Source: Anaerolineaceae bacterium
Lineage (GTDB): Bacteria > Chloroflexota > Anaerolineae > Aggregatilineales > Phototrophicaceae
Direction: 5' to 3'
Assembly: GCA_002702065.1 (NCBI GenBank)
Contig: NZXX01000001.1
Coordinates: forward strand, 2,634,295 to 2,698,294
DNA: 64,000 bases
Every line of letters starts with the position of its first letter. Positions within the stretch are counted from its first letter, which is position 1. The position numbers were made by a program, and so were the translations under genes. The notes beneath the pieces were generated by a model. That model was not told the DNA's origin and searched no databases. It saw only the letters and a list, made by a program, of their open reading frames with translations. Of the stretch, positions 27,128 to 35,103 are shown piece after piece.

Positions 27128-27379
27128 TTACCGTCGCCGCACCGACCAGAAAATGACCCCAACCATCACCAGTGCCGAGCCAATGCCGAGCAAGCCCTGA
27201 AATGTGTCACCGCTGATCGGAAGTGAAATCGCCATCCCGAACAGGAAGATCCACACCCATATCGCGATGAAAGCCTGATAAAACCGGGTTGTGCGTGTAT
27301 GACGGCCCCTGCGCGTGACCCACTGCCAGAACAATGCGGTTCCTATGGTCGGGAACAGAATCACGAAAAGCCCATACAT
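27128..27379 (-). CDS. Small membrane protein (83 aa)
   Basis: Not recognised. About three hydrophobic segments: FVILFPTIGTALFWQWV, FYQAFIAIWVWIFLFGMAISL and LLGIGSALVMVGVIFW, ending in RRR. GGAGG stands 9 nt before the ATG at 27379; a TTG three codons upstream overlaps that GGAGG and is rejected. Sits 21 nt after carA and just before the 61-aa membrane protein. The pair could form a small membrane complex; any link to arginine metabolism is unsupported. Confidence 0.65.
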   Translation of the reverse strand: MYGLFVILFPTIGTALFWQWVTRRGRHTRTTRFYQAFIAIWVWIFLFGMAISLPISGDTFQGLLGIGSALVMVGVIFWSVRRR

Positions 27380-27400
27380 GCCGCCCAACCTCCACGATTA

Positions 27401-28534
27401 TTACTCGGCGACTTTGTCTCCGGTGTGCACCGCACGCACAAATTCATCGAACAGGTACAGCGAGTCATGCGGGCCGGGCGCGGCTTCCGGGTGATACTGC
27501 ACGCTGAAGACCCCTTTTTCGACATCGCGGATACCCTCGATAGTATGGTCGTTCAGGTTGATGTGCGTCACTTCCGCGCCGTTGAGCTGGCTGTCTTCAC
27601 TGACGGCAAACCCATGATTATGCGAACTGATCTCCACCACCCCGGTCAGCAGATTGCGCACCGGCTGGTTACCACCGCGATGGCCAAAGCGCATCTTTTC
27701 CGTTTTACCACCCAGCGCCAACCCCAGGATCTGGTGGCCCAGGCAGATACCAAAGATCGGCGTCTCGCCAACCAGCTGGCGCACGTTGTCAATCGCATAC
27801 GTCACCGCAGCCGGGTCGCCGGGACCATTGCTCAGGAATACCCCTGCCGGGTTCATCGCCTTCACTTCGGAAGCGGGCATGTGGGCCGGAACAACCGTCA
27901 CCCGCAGGCCACGATCTGTCAGCATACGCAGGATATTGTGTTTGATACCGAAGTCATAGGCGACGATCAGCGGGCCGGATTCGTCGGCATGATTGTCCCG
28001 ATACCACTGCGGGTCGCTGCGGGCCGTCCAGTTGTACGGCTCAGGCGTCGTCACCGCATCGACCAGATTCGCGCCCGACATGTCCATCGACTGGCGAGCC
28101 GTTACGACCAGTGCTGCCGTGTCGTAAGCCGCCTCGCCATGCGCAATCGCCGCCCGCATCACACCTTTTTCGCGGATATGCCGCACCAGCGCGCGCGTCG
28201 CAATCTCGGACAGGCCGATGACCCCCTGTGCCTTCAGATATTCATCCAGCGTGCCCCGTTCGCGCCAGTTGCTGACAACCGGGCTGAGCGAACGCACGAT
28301 AAAACCGGACACCCATACACGCGCCGATTCAATGTCTTCCGGGTTCACACCCGTGTTGCCGACATGCGACACCGTCATGGTGACGATCTGCTTGTAGTAG
28401 GATGGGTCGGTCAGGATTTCCTGATACCCGGTCATCGATGTGTTAAAGACGACTTCCCCGGTTTCGACCCCTTCTGCGCCGAATCCAACCCCTTCGAAAG
28501 TTCGTCCATCTTCCAGCGCCAGTACACCCCGCAT
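27401..28534 (-). CDS. carA: Carbamoyl-phosphate synthase, small (glutaminase) subunit
   Basis: Hydrolyses glutamine and channels ammonia to CarB. 377 aa. The N-terminal CPSase domain has [49 protein letters not shown]; the C-terminal class I glutamine amidotransferase has the nucleophile elbow [10 protein letters not shown] (Cys near residue 250), the GHRGGNQPV loop and the His-Glu pair in [12 protein letters not shown]. Placed between argJ and carB in the arginine locus, 47 nt after argJ, so supply of carbamoyl phosphate is tied to arginine-precursor synthesis. Confidence 0.97.
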   Translation of the reverse strand: MRGVLALEDGRTFEGVGFGAEGVETGEVVFNTSMTGYQEILTDPSYYKQIVTMTVSHVGNTGVNPEDIESARVWVSGFIVRSLSPVVSNWRERGTLDEYLKAQGVIGLSEIATRALVRHIREKGVMRAAIAHGEAAYDTAALVVTARQSMDMSGANLVDAVTTPEPYNWTARSDPQWYRDNHADESGPLIVAYDFGIKHNILRMLTDRGLRVTVVPAHMPASEVKAMNPAGVFLSNGPGDPAAVTYAIDNVRQLVGETPIFGICLGHQILGLALGGKTEKMRFGHRGGNQPVRNLLTGVVEISSHNHGFAVSEDSQLNGAEVTHINLNDHTIEGIRDVEKGVFSVQYHPEAAPGPHDSLYLFDEFVRAVHTGDKVAE

Positions 28535-28581
28535 AAATCGCTTTCCTTATTACTCTGATTTGTCGCCATTATAAATGAAAA

Positions 28582-29805
28582 CTACGTGCGGTAATCCGCA
28601 TTGATCGATACATACTCGTGGCTCAGGTCGCACGTCCAAACCGTTGCTGCGCCATCGCCCATGCCAATATCCAGCAGCACACCCACACTCGGTTCGCTAA
28701 TGATTGCGGTTGCCTTGTCTTCGCCATAATCCAGCGGCATCCCATTGGCGACCAGTTGCAGTGGGTTTTCGAAGTGCTCGCCCGGCGCAAACCACAGGCT
28801 GAGCTTCTCCTGCTCGAACGGCACGCCCGCCCGCCCGGCGGCCATCATGATCCGGCCCCAGTTGGCGTCATTGCCATAAAAAGCGGTTTTCACCAGCGGC
28901 GAAATGGCAATCGTGTTGGCAATCTGCCGGGCCGACGCATAGTCTGCCGCACCCTGCACGCGCACCGTGATAAATTTCGATACGCCTTCGCCGTCGCGCA
29001 CGATGTCCTGTGACAGTTTGATGCAGACCGCATCCAGTGCCCGCTGGAACTGCTCGCGGTCTTCCGCTGTTTCCAGTTGTGCGCCACTGGCTCCGTTGGC
29101 CAGCAGCAGGACAGTATCATTCGTGCTGGTGTCGCCGTCAACCACGATGCAATTGTAACTGATTTCCGACGTGACTTGGAGTGCCTGCTGTGCCTGTTCC
29201 GGCGATAGTTCGGCATCCGTCACCACCACACTCAGCATGGTGGCCATATTCGGCGCGATCATCCCCGCACCTTTACTGATTCCGGCGATACGATACGTCT
29301 GGCCGCTGCTGGTCGTCATCTCGACCATTGCCTGCTTGGGTCGTGTATCGGTCGTCATGATCGCCTGCGCCGCGGTTTCCCAGTCATCGGCTGGTGCTTC
29401 ACAGGCCAGACGAATCCCCTGCTCGATTTTGTCCATCGCCAGTTGAACGCCGATCACGCCGGTCGAAAGCACCAGAATATCGTCCGCCGCACAGCCAATC
29501 TGTGCCGCTGCCAGCTGCGCCGTGCGTTCGGCATTCGCCATGCCCTGCTGCCCGGTGCAGGCGTTGGCGCAGCCGCTGTTCGTCACCACCGCGCGGATAC
29601 CGCCAGCATTGGTTTGCAGGCGCTGAATATCCACCAGAACCGGCGCGGCCTTGACCTGGCTGGTCGTAAACACACCGCCGGTCGCACAGGGGCGATCACT
29701 GACGATAAGCGCGAAATCCAGTTTGCCATTTTTCTTCAGGCCGCTGCGGACACCCACTGCCCGAAAACCGGCCACCCCTCCGATTGATGCCTGAACCTCA
29801 AGCAT
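28582..29805 (-). CDS. argJ: Glutamate N-acetyltransferase / ornithine acetyltransferase
   Basis: Moves the acetyl group from N-acetylornithine to glutamate, giving the cyclic arginine pathway; bifunctional members also use acetyl-CoA. 407 aa with FRAVGVRSGLKKNGKLDFALIVSDRPCATGGVFTT at the N-terminus, the oxyanion-hole region TNSGCANACTGQQG, and the autocleavage site KGAGMIAPNMATMLSVV (cleavage before the Thr of MATML). The C-terminus GNDANWGRIMMAAGRAG is also diagnostic. GGAGG precedes the ATG, which overlaps the argD stop by 8 nt. Confidence 0.96.
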   Translation of the reverse strand: MLEVQASIGGVAGFRAVGVRSGLKKNGKLDFALIVSDRPCATGGVFTTSQVKAAPVLVDIQRLQTNAGGIRAVVTNSGCANACTGQQGMANAERTAQLAAAQIGCAADDILVLSTGVIGVQLAMDKIEQGIRLACEAPADDWETAAQAIMTTDTRPKQAMVEMTTSSGQTYRIAGISKGAGMIAPNMATMLSVVVTDAELSPEQAQQALQVTSEISYNCIVVDGDTSTNDTVLLLANGASGAQLETAEDREQFQRALDAVCIKLSQDIVRDGEGVSKFITVRVQGAADYASARQIANTIAISPLVKTAFYGNDANWGRIMMAAGRAGVPFEQEKLSLWFAPGEHFENPLQLVANGMPLDYGEDKATAIISEPSVGVLLDIGMGDGAATVWTCDLSHEYVSINADYRT

Positions 29806-31000
29806 TGGCTGCTTCCTCCAGCATGACCGTCAGTTTTTCGATGAGTGTGTCGATATGTTGTTTTTCCATTACCAGCGGCGGCACAAACCGCAGGACATTG
29901 TCCCCCGCGTTCACCGTCAGCAGGCCATGCTCAAAGCCAGCCTTGACCAGATTCACCGCCGGGATTGTCAGTTCGATACCGGCCATCAACCCGCGTCCGC
30001 GCACTTGCTTAATCAGTGGACTGTTGATCTCTGCCAGCCGTTCCATCAGGTAATCACCAACTTCCCGCACATTCGCCAGAAATTCCGGCTGGCTGACTTT
30101 CTCCAGCACGACTTTGGCCGCGCCCGTCACCAGCAGCCCCCCGGCAAAGGTGGAGCCATGATCGCCCGGTTTGATCGCGCTGGCCACCGCCTCGGTACAC
30201 AGCACTGCACCAATCGGCAGACCGCCCGCCAGCGGCTTTGCCAGCGTCATAATATCCGGCGTCACGTTATATTGCTCGTAGGCCCACAGCGTACCCGTGC
30301 GCCCAACACCGCACTGAATCTCATCGAAGATCAGTACCGCATCATGTTCGTCACACAAGGCCCGCAGCGCTTGCAGGAATTCCGGTGTCGCCGGGTTGAT
30401 ACCGCCTTCACCCTGAAGCGGTTCGACAATCACGCCGGCTGTTTTGGGGCCAATGGCCGCCTTCGCGCTATCAATGTTATTGAACTCCGCCAGCACCGCC
30501 CCCGGCATCAGCGGCGCAAAGGGCTTCTGATACTTTTCCTTGGGCGTTACCGCCAGCGACCCCATGGTTCGTCCATGAAAGGCATTGGTAAAAGTCACAA
30601 TTTCCGTCTTGTCCGTCTTGCCTTTTTCGTAAGCCACTTTACGGGCAAATTTAATCGCCCCCTCGTTGGCTTCGGCACCGCTGTTGCAGAACAGCACCCG
30701 GTCCGCAAACGACTTTTCACACAGCATCGTCGCCAGTTCGGCATGAGGGGCCGTGTGATACAGGTTGCTGACGTGGATCACCCCTGTGCTCAGGGTGCCA
30801 TTTATCGCGGCAGTCAGTTCCGGGTCGCCATAGCCCAGTGCGTTGACTGCAATCCCTGCGACAAAGTCGAGGTAGGCATTGCCGTCCGTGTCGTACAGCG
30901 TCACCCCTTCGCCGCGGGTCAGGACAAAGGGTGGGCGTACATAACTCTGCACCACATGGGCCTGTTCCAGATCAATAATATTTTGCGCTTTATTCGGCAT
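29798..31000 (-). CDS. argD: Acetylornithine aminotransferase
   Basis: PLP enzyme that converts N-acetylglutamate semialdehyde to N-acetylornithine. 400 aa with the class III aminotransferase signature: VLFCNSGAEANEGAIKFARK, TFTNAFHGRTMGSLAVTPK, LIFDEIQCGVGRTGTLWAYEQY (PLP ring Asp) and the Schiff-base lysine in MTLAKPLAGGLPIGAVL. The start is set by GAGG 7 nt before the ATG at 31000; a TTG two codons upstream is rejected. Begins 2 nt after the argB stop. Confidence 0.96.
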   Translation of the reverse strand: MPNKAQNIIDLEQAHVVQSYVRPPFVLTRGEGVTLYDTDGNAYLDFVAGIAVNALGYGDPELTAAINGTLSTGVIHVSNLYHTAPHAELATMLCEKSFADRVLFCNSGAEANEGAIKFARKVAYEKGKTDKTEIVTFTNAFHGRTMGSLAVTPKEKYQKPFAPLMPGAVLAEFNNIDSAKAAIGPKTAGVIVEPLQGEGGINPATPEFLQALRALCDEHDAVLIFDEIQCGVGRTGTLWAYEQYNVTPDIMTLAKPLAGGLPIGAVLCTEAVASAIKPGDHGSTFAGGLLVTGAAKVVLEKVSQPEFLANVREVGDYLMERLAEINSPLIKQVRGRGLMAGIELTIPAVNLVKAGFEHGLLTVNAGDNVLRFVPPLVMEKQHIDTLIEKLTVMLEEAANA

Positions 31001-31002
31001 GT

Positions 31003-31776
31003 TCAAACCTCTTTTTTTGCAGGAGTAGATTCAAAGCTAAACACCGTACCACCATGCGACCCCAACCCCGTCAGGTTGGTAATCACCGCCTGGGGCACGC
31101 CACGACCCAATGCAGCCAGCGCCGTCTGTACCTTCGGGATCATCCCGCCGAAGATCGTCCCATCGGCAATCAGCGCTTCCGCCGCGTCCACCGTCAGCGA
31201 AGGCTGCACCTGTCCGTCGACCAGCACCCCTTCGACATTCGTCAGAAAAACGACCTTCGCCGCCTCAATCGCCCCGGCCACTGCCCCCGCCACGTGATCA
31301 GCGTTGACGTTATAGGAGCTATCCGGCCCCAGGCAAATCGGCGCGAGAACCGGCGTAATCCCCTGTTCCAGCATCGACAGCAGGATGTCGCCGCGTACCG
31401 CTGTGACTTCGCCGGTAAAGCCCATATCGACGTCGCCGTTTTGCATTTTTTCAGCACGGATCAGGCCCCGGTCCAGGCCACTTATCCCCTGTGCTTCAAC
31501 ACCGCCCATCACCAGGTAGCGCACCAGCCGCCGGTTGGCCGTGCCGCACAGCACCATTTCGACCAGCGTCAGCGATTCGCGGTCCGTCACCCGCACGCCG
31601 TTCAGGTAGCGCGGCTCGATACCCATTTTGGCTTGCAGGTTGCTGATTTCCTTGCCGCCGCCATGCACAATGACTACCGGCTGATCCAGGCCCTGGATCA
31701 CATCTGCCAGCGCCACCAGAAAGGTTTCATCATCCAGTTCGTGGCCGCCAATTTTGATAACTATCGGTTGCATCAT
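31003..31776 (-). CDS. argB: N-acetylglutamate kinase
   Basis: Phosphorylates N-acetylglutamate, the second step of arginine synthesis. 257 aa of the amino-acid kinase fold: VIKIGGHELDD (ATP lysine), VIVHGGGKEISNLQAKMGIEPRYLNGVRVTD, NADHVAGAVAGAIEAAKVVFLTNVEGVL and the C-terminal GTIFGGMIPKVQTALAALGRGVPQAVI. The argC, argD and argJ neighbours favour the arginine role over the related LysW-dependent lysine pathway kinase; no lysW is seen. The length is typical of arginine-insensitive ArgB, because it lacks the N-terminal helix of the feedback-inhibited hexameric form. Confidence 0.95.
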   Translation of the reverse strand: MMQPIVIKIGGHELDDETFLVALADVIQGLDQPVVIVHGGGKEISNLQAKMGIEPRYLNGVRVTDRESLTLVEMVLCGTANRRLVRYLVMGGVEAQGISGLDRGLIRAEKMQNGDVDMGFTGEVTAVRGDILLSMLEQGITPVLAPICLGPDSSYNVNADHVAGAVAGAIEAAKVVFLTNVEGVLVDGQVQPSLTVDAAEALIADGTIFGGMIPKVQTALAALGRGVPQAVITNLTGLGSHGGTVFSFESTPAKKEV

Positions 31777-31782
31777 CTCCCC

Positions 31783-32796
31783 CTACAGCAGCGCCTGCGT
31801 TTCCGGCAGGTCAAACATCAGGTTGAAGTCCTGCACCGCCTGCCCCGCCGCGCCTTTGCGCAGGTTATCGGTCACGCTGGTGATATGCAGATACTTGTCT
31901 GTGACCGGTGTCAGGCTGATCGCACAGCCGTTGGTGCGGACCACATGCTTCAACGTCGCTTGCTGGCCTGCTGGCAGCACCGTCACCAGTGGTTCAGAGC
32001 CGTAAACTTCTTCGTACAGCCCCTGCGCCTGATCGCTGGTGAAGTCATCATTTAATGTCACATAGATGCTTGCCATCAACCCACGATCGACTGGCAGCAG
32101 ATGCGGCGTAAAGATGAGCGTGCCGACATTGCCATTGACCTTGTGGATTTCCTGTTCAATCTCGCCCACATGCCGGTGCACCCGCCCCGGATTATAAGGC
32201 GACAGGTTGCCAAACACCTCGACAAAGTGGGTCGTCGGCTTAGGTTCGCGCCCGGCGCCGGATACGCCGGATTTCGCATCGACGATAATCGGCGCGTGTT
32301 CATCCAGCACATGAGCCTTCAGCAGCGGATACAAACCGAGCAGCGTCGTTGTAGGGTAACAGCCCGGCACCGCCACCAGGTCGATATTCGACAGCGCCCC
32401 CCGGTTCATCTCTGGCAGCCCATAGGGGACAGGCAGCAGTTCCGGGTGAGGATGCTCCCCACCATACCACTTGGCATAGCTTTCAGCCGTGTTCAGCCGA
32501 AAGTCCGCCGACAGGTCGATTACCTTGACGCCAACCGCCAGCGCTTTGCCCGCCATCTGCGCCGATGCTTTATGCGGCAGCGCCAGAAAGACCGCATCAA
32601 CCCCGCCCAGGTCCGCGTCATCGGAAGGGATATACTGCAATGCCGTACCGGGAATCGGCGTACCGCTGTACGTATTCGATGTGCCGAAAACCAGTTCGAC
32701 ATTCGGGTGATGGCTGAGAATCTCGATCAGATCCTGCCCGGCGTAGCCCGACGCGCCATAAACCCCAACACGAATTTTGTCCTGTAACTGAGACAT
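31783..32796 (-). CDS. argC: N-acetyl-gamma-glutamyl-phosphate reductase
   Basis: NADPH-dependent reduction of N-acetylglutamyl phosphate. 337 aa with the Rossmann start RVGVYGASGYAGQDLIEILSHHP, the catalytic cysteine in VAVPGCYPTTTLLGLYPLL (near residue 140), the SGVSGAGREPK loop and the HRHVGEIEQEI segment with the catalytic-site His. First structural gene of the arginine operon. GGAGG stands 4 nt before the ATG, immediately after an intrinsic terminator, so expression depends on read-through of that terminator. Confidence 0.96.
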   Translation of the reverse strand: MSQLQDKIRVGVYGASGYAGQDLIEILSHHPNVELVFGTSNTYSGTPIPGTALQYIPSDDADLGGVDAVFLALPHKASAQMAGKALAVGVKVIDLSADFRLNTAESYAKWYGGEHPHPELLPVPYGLPEMNRGALSNIDLVAVPGCYPTTTLLGLYPLLKAHVLDEHAPIIVDAKSGVSGAGREPKPTTHFVEVFGNLSPYNPGRVHRHVGEIEQEIHKVNGNVGTLIFTPHLLPVDRGLMASIYVTLNDDFTSDQAQGLYEEVYGSEPLVTVLPAGQQATLKHVVRTNGCAISLTPVTDKYLHITSVTDNLRKGAAGQAVQDFNLMFDLPETQALL

Positions 32797-32807
32797 CGCT
32801 CCTCCAT

Positions 32808-32846
32808 AAAAACAAAAACCCCGTCCTCGCTGTTCTGAGGTCGGGG
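32808..32846 (-). terminator. Attenuator terminator before argC
   Basis: On the minus strand CCCCG-A-CCTC (32846-32837), an eight-base loop, GAGG-A-CGGGG (32828-32819), then TTTTTGTTTTT (32818-32808). It lies between the promoter and argC with the argC Shine-Dalgarno directly behind it, so it can only act as an attenuator. Confidence 0.9.
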
Positions 32847-32929
32847 TCTGCGTTTGCTCTGGTCAAACCGGCGGTGTTAATCCACCAGCAGCCACCAGCA
32901 CAAAACGCCCACCATGACCTCAGAGGTCT
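32835..32929 (-). promoter_or_regulatory. Antiterminator segments of the argC attenuator
   Basis: Three mutually complementary segments. Segment 1, AGACCTC (32929-32923), just after the Arg codons; segment 2, CTGAGGTC (32923-32916); segment 3, GACCTCAG (32842-32835), the 5' arm of the terminator. 1:2 forms a small protector hairpin. 2:3 is an exact 8-bp antiterminator that removes the terminator's 5' arm. A further short hairpin, GGTG/CACC, surrounds the leader stop codon (32885-32872). Confidence 0.8.
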
Positions 32930-32993
32930 GCGGGCGACGGCTACGGCGGCGACGGATAATGCCGAGTGGTTGTGCAGGTAAGCTTGATAACAT
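32877..32993 (-). CDS. Arg-rich leader peptide of the arg operon (38 aa)
   Basis: Short ORF from the ATG at 32993 to the TAA at 32877. It reads MLSSLPAQPLGIIRRRRSRRPQ and then continues to CWWLLVD. Codons 14-20 are CGT CGC CGC CGT AGC CGT CGC (32954-32934), six Arg in seven. A ribosome stalled here for lack of charged tRNA-Arg would cover segment 1 (32929-32923), letting segments 2 and 3 pair so that the terminator cannot form. With arginine plentiful the ribosome moves on and the terminator folds. The Shine-Dalgarno is weak (GCGAAG). The ORF and complementarities are seen directly; the mechanism is by analogy with trp, his and leu attenuators. Confidence 0.82.
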   Translation of the reverse strand: MLSSLPAQPLGIIRRRRSRRPQTSEVMVGVLCWWLLVD

Positions 32994-33027
32994 CGGTATT
33001 GCTTCGCGTTTTTAGTGAACACGTGAA

Positions 33028-33056
33028 AGTGTATGCAATCATATCCACCGAGTCAA
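33028..33056 (-). promoter_or_regulatory. Promoter of the arginine operon
   Basis: On the minus strand TTGACT (33056-33051), a 17-bp spacer, then TACACT (33033-33028). Transcription would start near 33021, about 28 nt before the leader peptide and about 225 nt before argC. I saw no ArgR-type operator over it, but did not test for one statistically. Confidence 0.75.
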
Positions 33057-33161
33057 CTCGTGCAACAAAGACTGTGCAGATTTGCGTGATTTTTGTACGA
33101 ACTGCACAATTGAACCCGTCATGGTACTATAGTCTTCTCATCAAACGGGATAATAAGTCGC

Positions 33162-33167
33162 TATAAT
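33162..33167 (+). promoter_or_regulatory. Candidate -10 of the 33206 gene
   Basis: TATAAT about 38 nt before the ATG at 33206; another possible -10 (GATAAT) is at 33150-33155. No good -35 at standard spacing. It lies back to back with the arginine promoter. Confidence 0.4.
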
Positions 33168-33205
33168 AACAGCATACAGAAGAAGAAGCGCTATCGGCTG
33201 TGACC

Positions 33206-33946
33206 ATGACCAACAAAAATAACATCCCTGCCCTGATCCGCCAGCTCGAAATAATCTACCAGGATTTCCAGTCTCGGTCCCGACAGGCGAAACAGATCGA
33301 GAAAGAGTTGCAGTTTCTGTATGATGATTTGTGCGAAAGTTACCTCACAGCGACATCGGAACAACGCGCTGATGTGTGTATCGCGCTGGAATTTCGCGAA
33401 CGACTGATCAACCAGCTGCTGGTTTACTATCGTCATATTGCCAACCAGACCGAAAAGTCCGTTGCCAAAAAGCGACAGGAATCGGCCGTTCGCCAGCTGG
33501 TGCAGCAGGGCGTCGCCGCCCGCGCGCTGATTGGCCGGCGTGTCCCCGAAGAAGATCTTGAAGTCGCGACCCGGCAGATTGCCGAAGCAGCCGAAGCCAT
33601 TCATTTCGACCATGAAACACTGGCCGAAGACCTCGATGTCTCCTATAAGTATTTTGTCCAGCGCGCGATCCAGTATCACAAAGGCAAGGACCGCATCCGC
33701 GCCCTCAAGGCATTGGGCATGGCCCTCCAGCAGCACCCCACACTGGAACGTAACGACCATGTGCTGGCGCTCGCCTCCACGCTGACTGGCGAAACCGAAC
33801 TCTCCGCCGTGCTCACCCTCAGCGACCGCTATGTCCTGTACAAATTTGTTCAGGAACTGGAGGAAGCCGAGGCCCGCAGCCACGCCGCTGCTGCACCACC
33901 GCAGCGTTCGACCCTGGCAACCATCCGGTCGTGGTTCACCAATTAA
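33206..33946 (+). CDS. Hypothetical helical protein (246 aa)
   Basis: Not recognised. Cytoplasmic, without signal or membrane segments. Long amphipathic helices dominate: IRQLEIIYQDFQSRSRQAKQIEKELQFLYDDLCESY, LINQLLVYYRHIANQTEKSVAKKRQ and ATRQIAEAAEAIHFDHETLAEDLDVSYKYFVQRAIQYHKGKDRIRALKALGMALQQHP. The last is TPR-like (ALGMALQQHPTLERNDHVLALA). Coiled-coil potential is highest in the first 40 residues. The ATG at 33206 is chosen over a GTG two codons earlier. A single-gene unit with its own terminator, divergent from the arginine operon. Confidence 0.75.
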   Translation: MTNKNNIPALIRQLEIIYQDFQSRSRQAKQIEKELQFLYDDLCESYLTATSEQRADVCIALEFRERLINQLLVYYRHIANQTEKSVAKKRQESAVRQLVQQGVAARALIGRRVPEEDLEVATRQIAEAAEAIHFDHETLAEDLDVSYKYFVQRAIQYHKGKDRIRALKALGMALQQHPTLERNDHVLALASTLTGETELSAVLTLSDRYVLYKFVQELEEAEARSHAAAAPPQRSTLATIRSWFTN

Positions 33947-33973
33947 TCTCATCATAAGCCATCATCAATTGTG

Positions 33974-34003
33974 CAGGGGCGTAGCGTGCTGCGCCCTGTT
34001 TTG
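33974..34003 (+). terminator. Rho-independent terminator
   Basis: CAGGGGCG (33974-33981) pairs with CGCCCTG (33992-33998) with one bulged G, followed by TTTTG. Ends the single-gene unit at 33206-33946. Confidence 0.65.
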
Positions 34004-34124
34004 CCGCCATGTAGTGTGGGCTGCTTCATCATAGCCTAAGCATTCCGATCAGCGTTTATCTGCGGATAATCCGGTCTGATTCACCGCACATATTCCTTGA
34101 ATGTCAGCAAACGTTTACGCTTGC

Positions 34125-34153
34125 TTGACGCAGCCAGACGCTGGCAGTAACAT
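34125..34153 (+). promoter_or_regulatory. Promoter of the ABC-export operon
   Basis: TTGACG (34125-34130), a 17-bp spacer, then TAACAT (34148-34153), 30 nt before the ATG at 34183. The spacer contains a perfect inverted repeat GCCAG-ACG-CTGGC (34133-34145), a plausible operator. The rest of 34004-34124 holds only an imperfect repeat GCAAACG/CGCTTGC (about 34107-34124). Confidence 0.6.
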
Positions 34154-34182
34154 GCAAGTGTGTATTCATGCTGTAAAGACCC

Positions 34183-35100
34183 ATGATCGAAGTCAACCAA
34201 CTGACCAAAGTTTTTGGCACCTATCCCGCAGTTGACCATATCAGCTTTGACGCCAGTCACGGCGAAATCGTCGGCTTCCTTGGCCCCAACGGTGCTGGCA
34301 AAACCACGACCATGCGCATGTTGACCGGCTTTATCCCACCGACCAGCGGTGAAGCTAAAGTCGCCGGTTTTGACGTGCTGAAAGATTCGTTCGAGGTGCG
34401 CAAGCGTGTGGGCTACCTGCCCGAAACCGTGCCCGTTTACCCGGATATGACCGTCTACGGCTACATCAAGTTCTGGGCAGAGCTGCGCGGCCTTCGGCGA
34501 CCCAAACGGCGCGTTGACGAAGTCATCGATATGGTCCAGCTCACGAGCCGCCGTAACAGCCTCATTCGCAATTTATCCAAGGGGATGCGGCAGCGGCTTG
34601 GTCTGGCACAGGCCGTTGTTCACAACCCCGAAGTCATCATTCTGGATGAGCCAACCATCGGCATAGACCCACAGCAGGTCATTGAAGTGCGGGAAAGTGT
34701 CCGGGCGCTGCGGCAAAACCACACCGTGCTGTTCAGCACCCACATTTTGTCCGAAGCCGAACAGGTCTGTGACCGCGTCCTGATCATTCATCAGGGGCGG
34801 ATCGTGGCCGAAGGCACCCCGGCCAATCTGCGGCGCAAGTTACAGCCGGACCCGCGGCTTTACGTCCTCATCGGCGGCGCCAGCCATGAGAAGGCCATCA
34901 CCGTACTCATGGGTGTGCAGGGTGTCGAATCCGTCGAACCCAACGGCGAAGGCCTGACCGTCCACGTCCGCGCCGGGCTGGATTTACGGGGCGAGATCGC
35001 CGCCCGAATCACCCAGGCAGGCTATCAACTACTGGAACTGCGCCCGGTTGCCATGACACTCGAAGATATTTTCCTGGACATTGTAGGGAGAATGCCCTAG
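34183..35100 (+). CDS. ABC transporter ATP-binding protein (Gld/NatA type)
   Basis: Energises export by an ABC-2 permease. 305 aa with Walker A GPNGAGKTTTMRM (about residues 38-50), Q-loop region (GYLPETVPVYPDMTVYGY), signature LSKGMRQRLGLAQAVVHNP, Walker B VIILDEPT, and the H-loop FSTHILSEAEQV. The C-terminal about 80 residues (LYVLIGGASHEKAITVLMGVQGVESVEPNGEGLTVHVRAG) are the ACT-like extension of GldA/DrrA-type ATPases. First of four overlapping or adjacent genes; the ATG has no clear Shine-Dalgarno. Confidence 0.95.
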   Translation: MIEVNQLTKVFGTYPAVDHISFDASHGEIVGFLGPNGAGKTTTMRMLTGFIPPTSGEAKVAGFDVLKDSFEVRKRVGYLPETVPVYPDMTVYGYIKFWAELRGLRRPKRRVDEVIDMVQLTSRRNSLIRNLSKGMRQRLGLAQAVVHNPEVIILDEPTIGIDPQQVIEVRESVRALRQNHTVLFSTHILSEAEQVCDRVLIIHQGRIVAEGTPANLRRKLQPDPRLYVLIGGASHEKAITVLMGVQGVESVEPNGEGLTVHVRAGLDLRGEIAARITQAGYQLLELRPVAMTLEDIFLDIVGRMP

Positions 35101-35103
35101 TTT

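Noticed and set aside
27299..28558. 419-aa plus-strand frame opposite carA
   Set aside because: Antisense shadow of carA.
32618..33022. 134-aa minus-strand frame across the argC leader
   Set aside because: Runs in another frame straight through the attenuator terminator and into argC. The 38-codon Arg-rich ORF at 32877-32993 fits the leader far better.
33028..33060. ArgR operator at the arginine promoter
   Set aside because: No pair of ARG-box-like palindromes could be recognised by eye; not formally scored.
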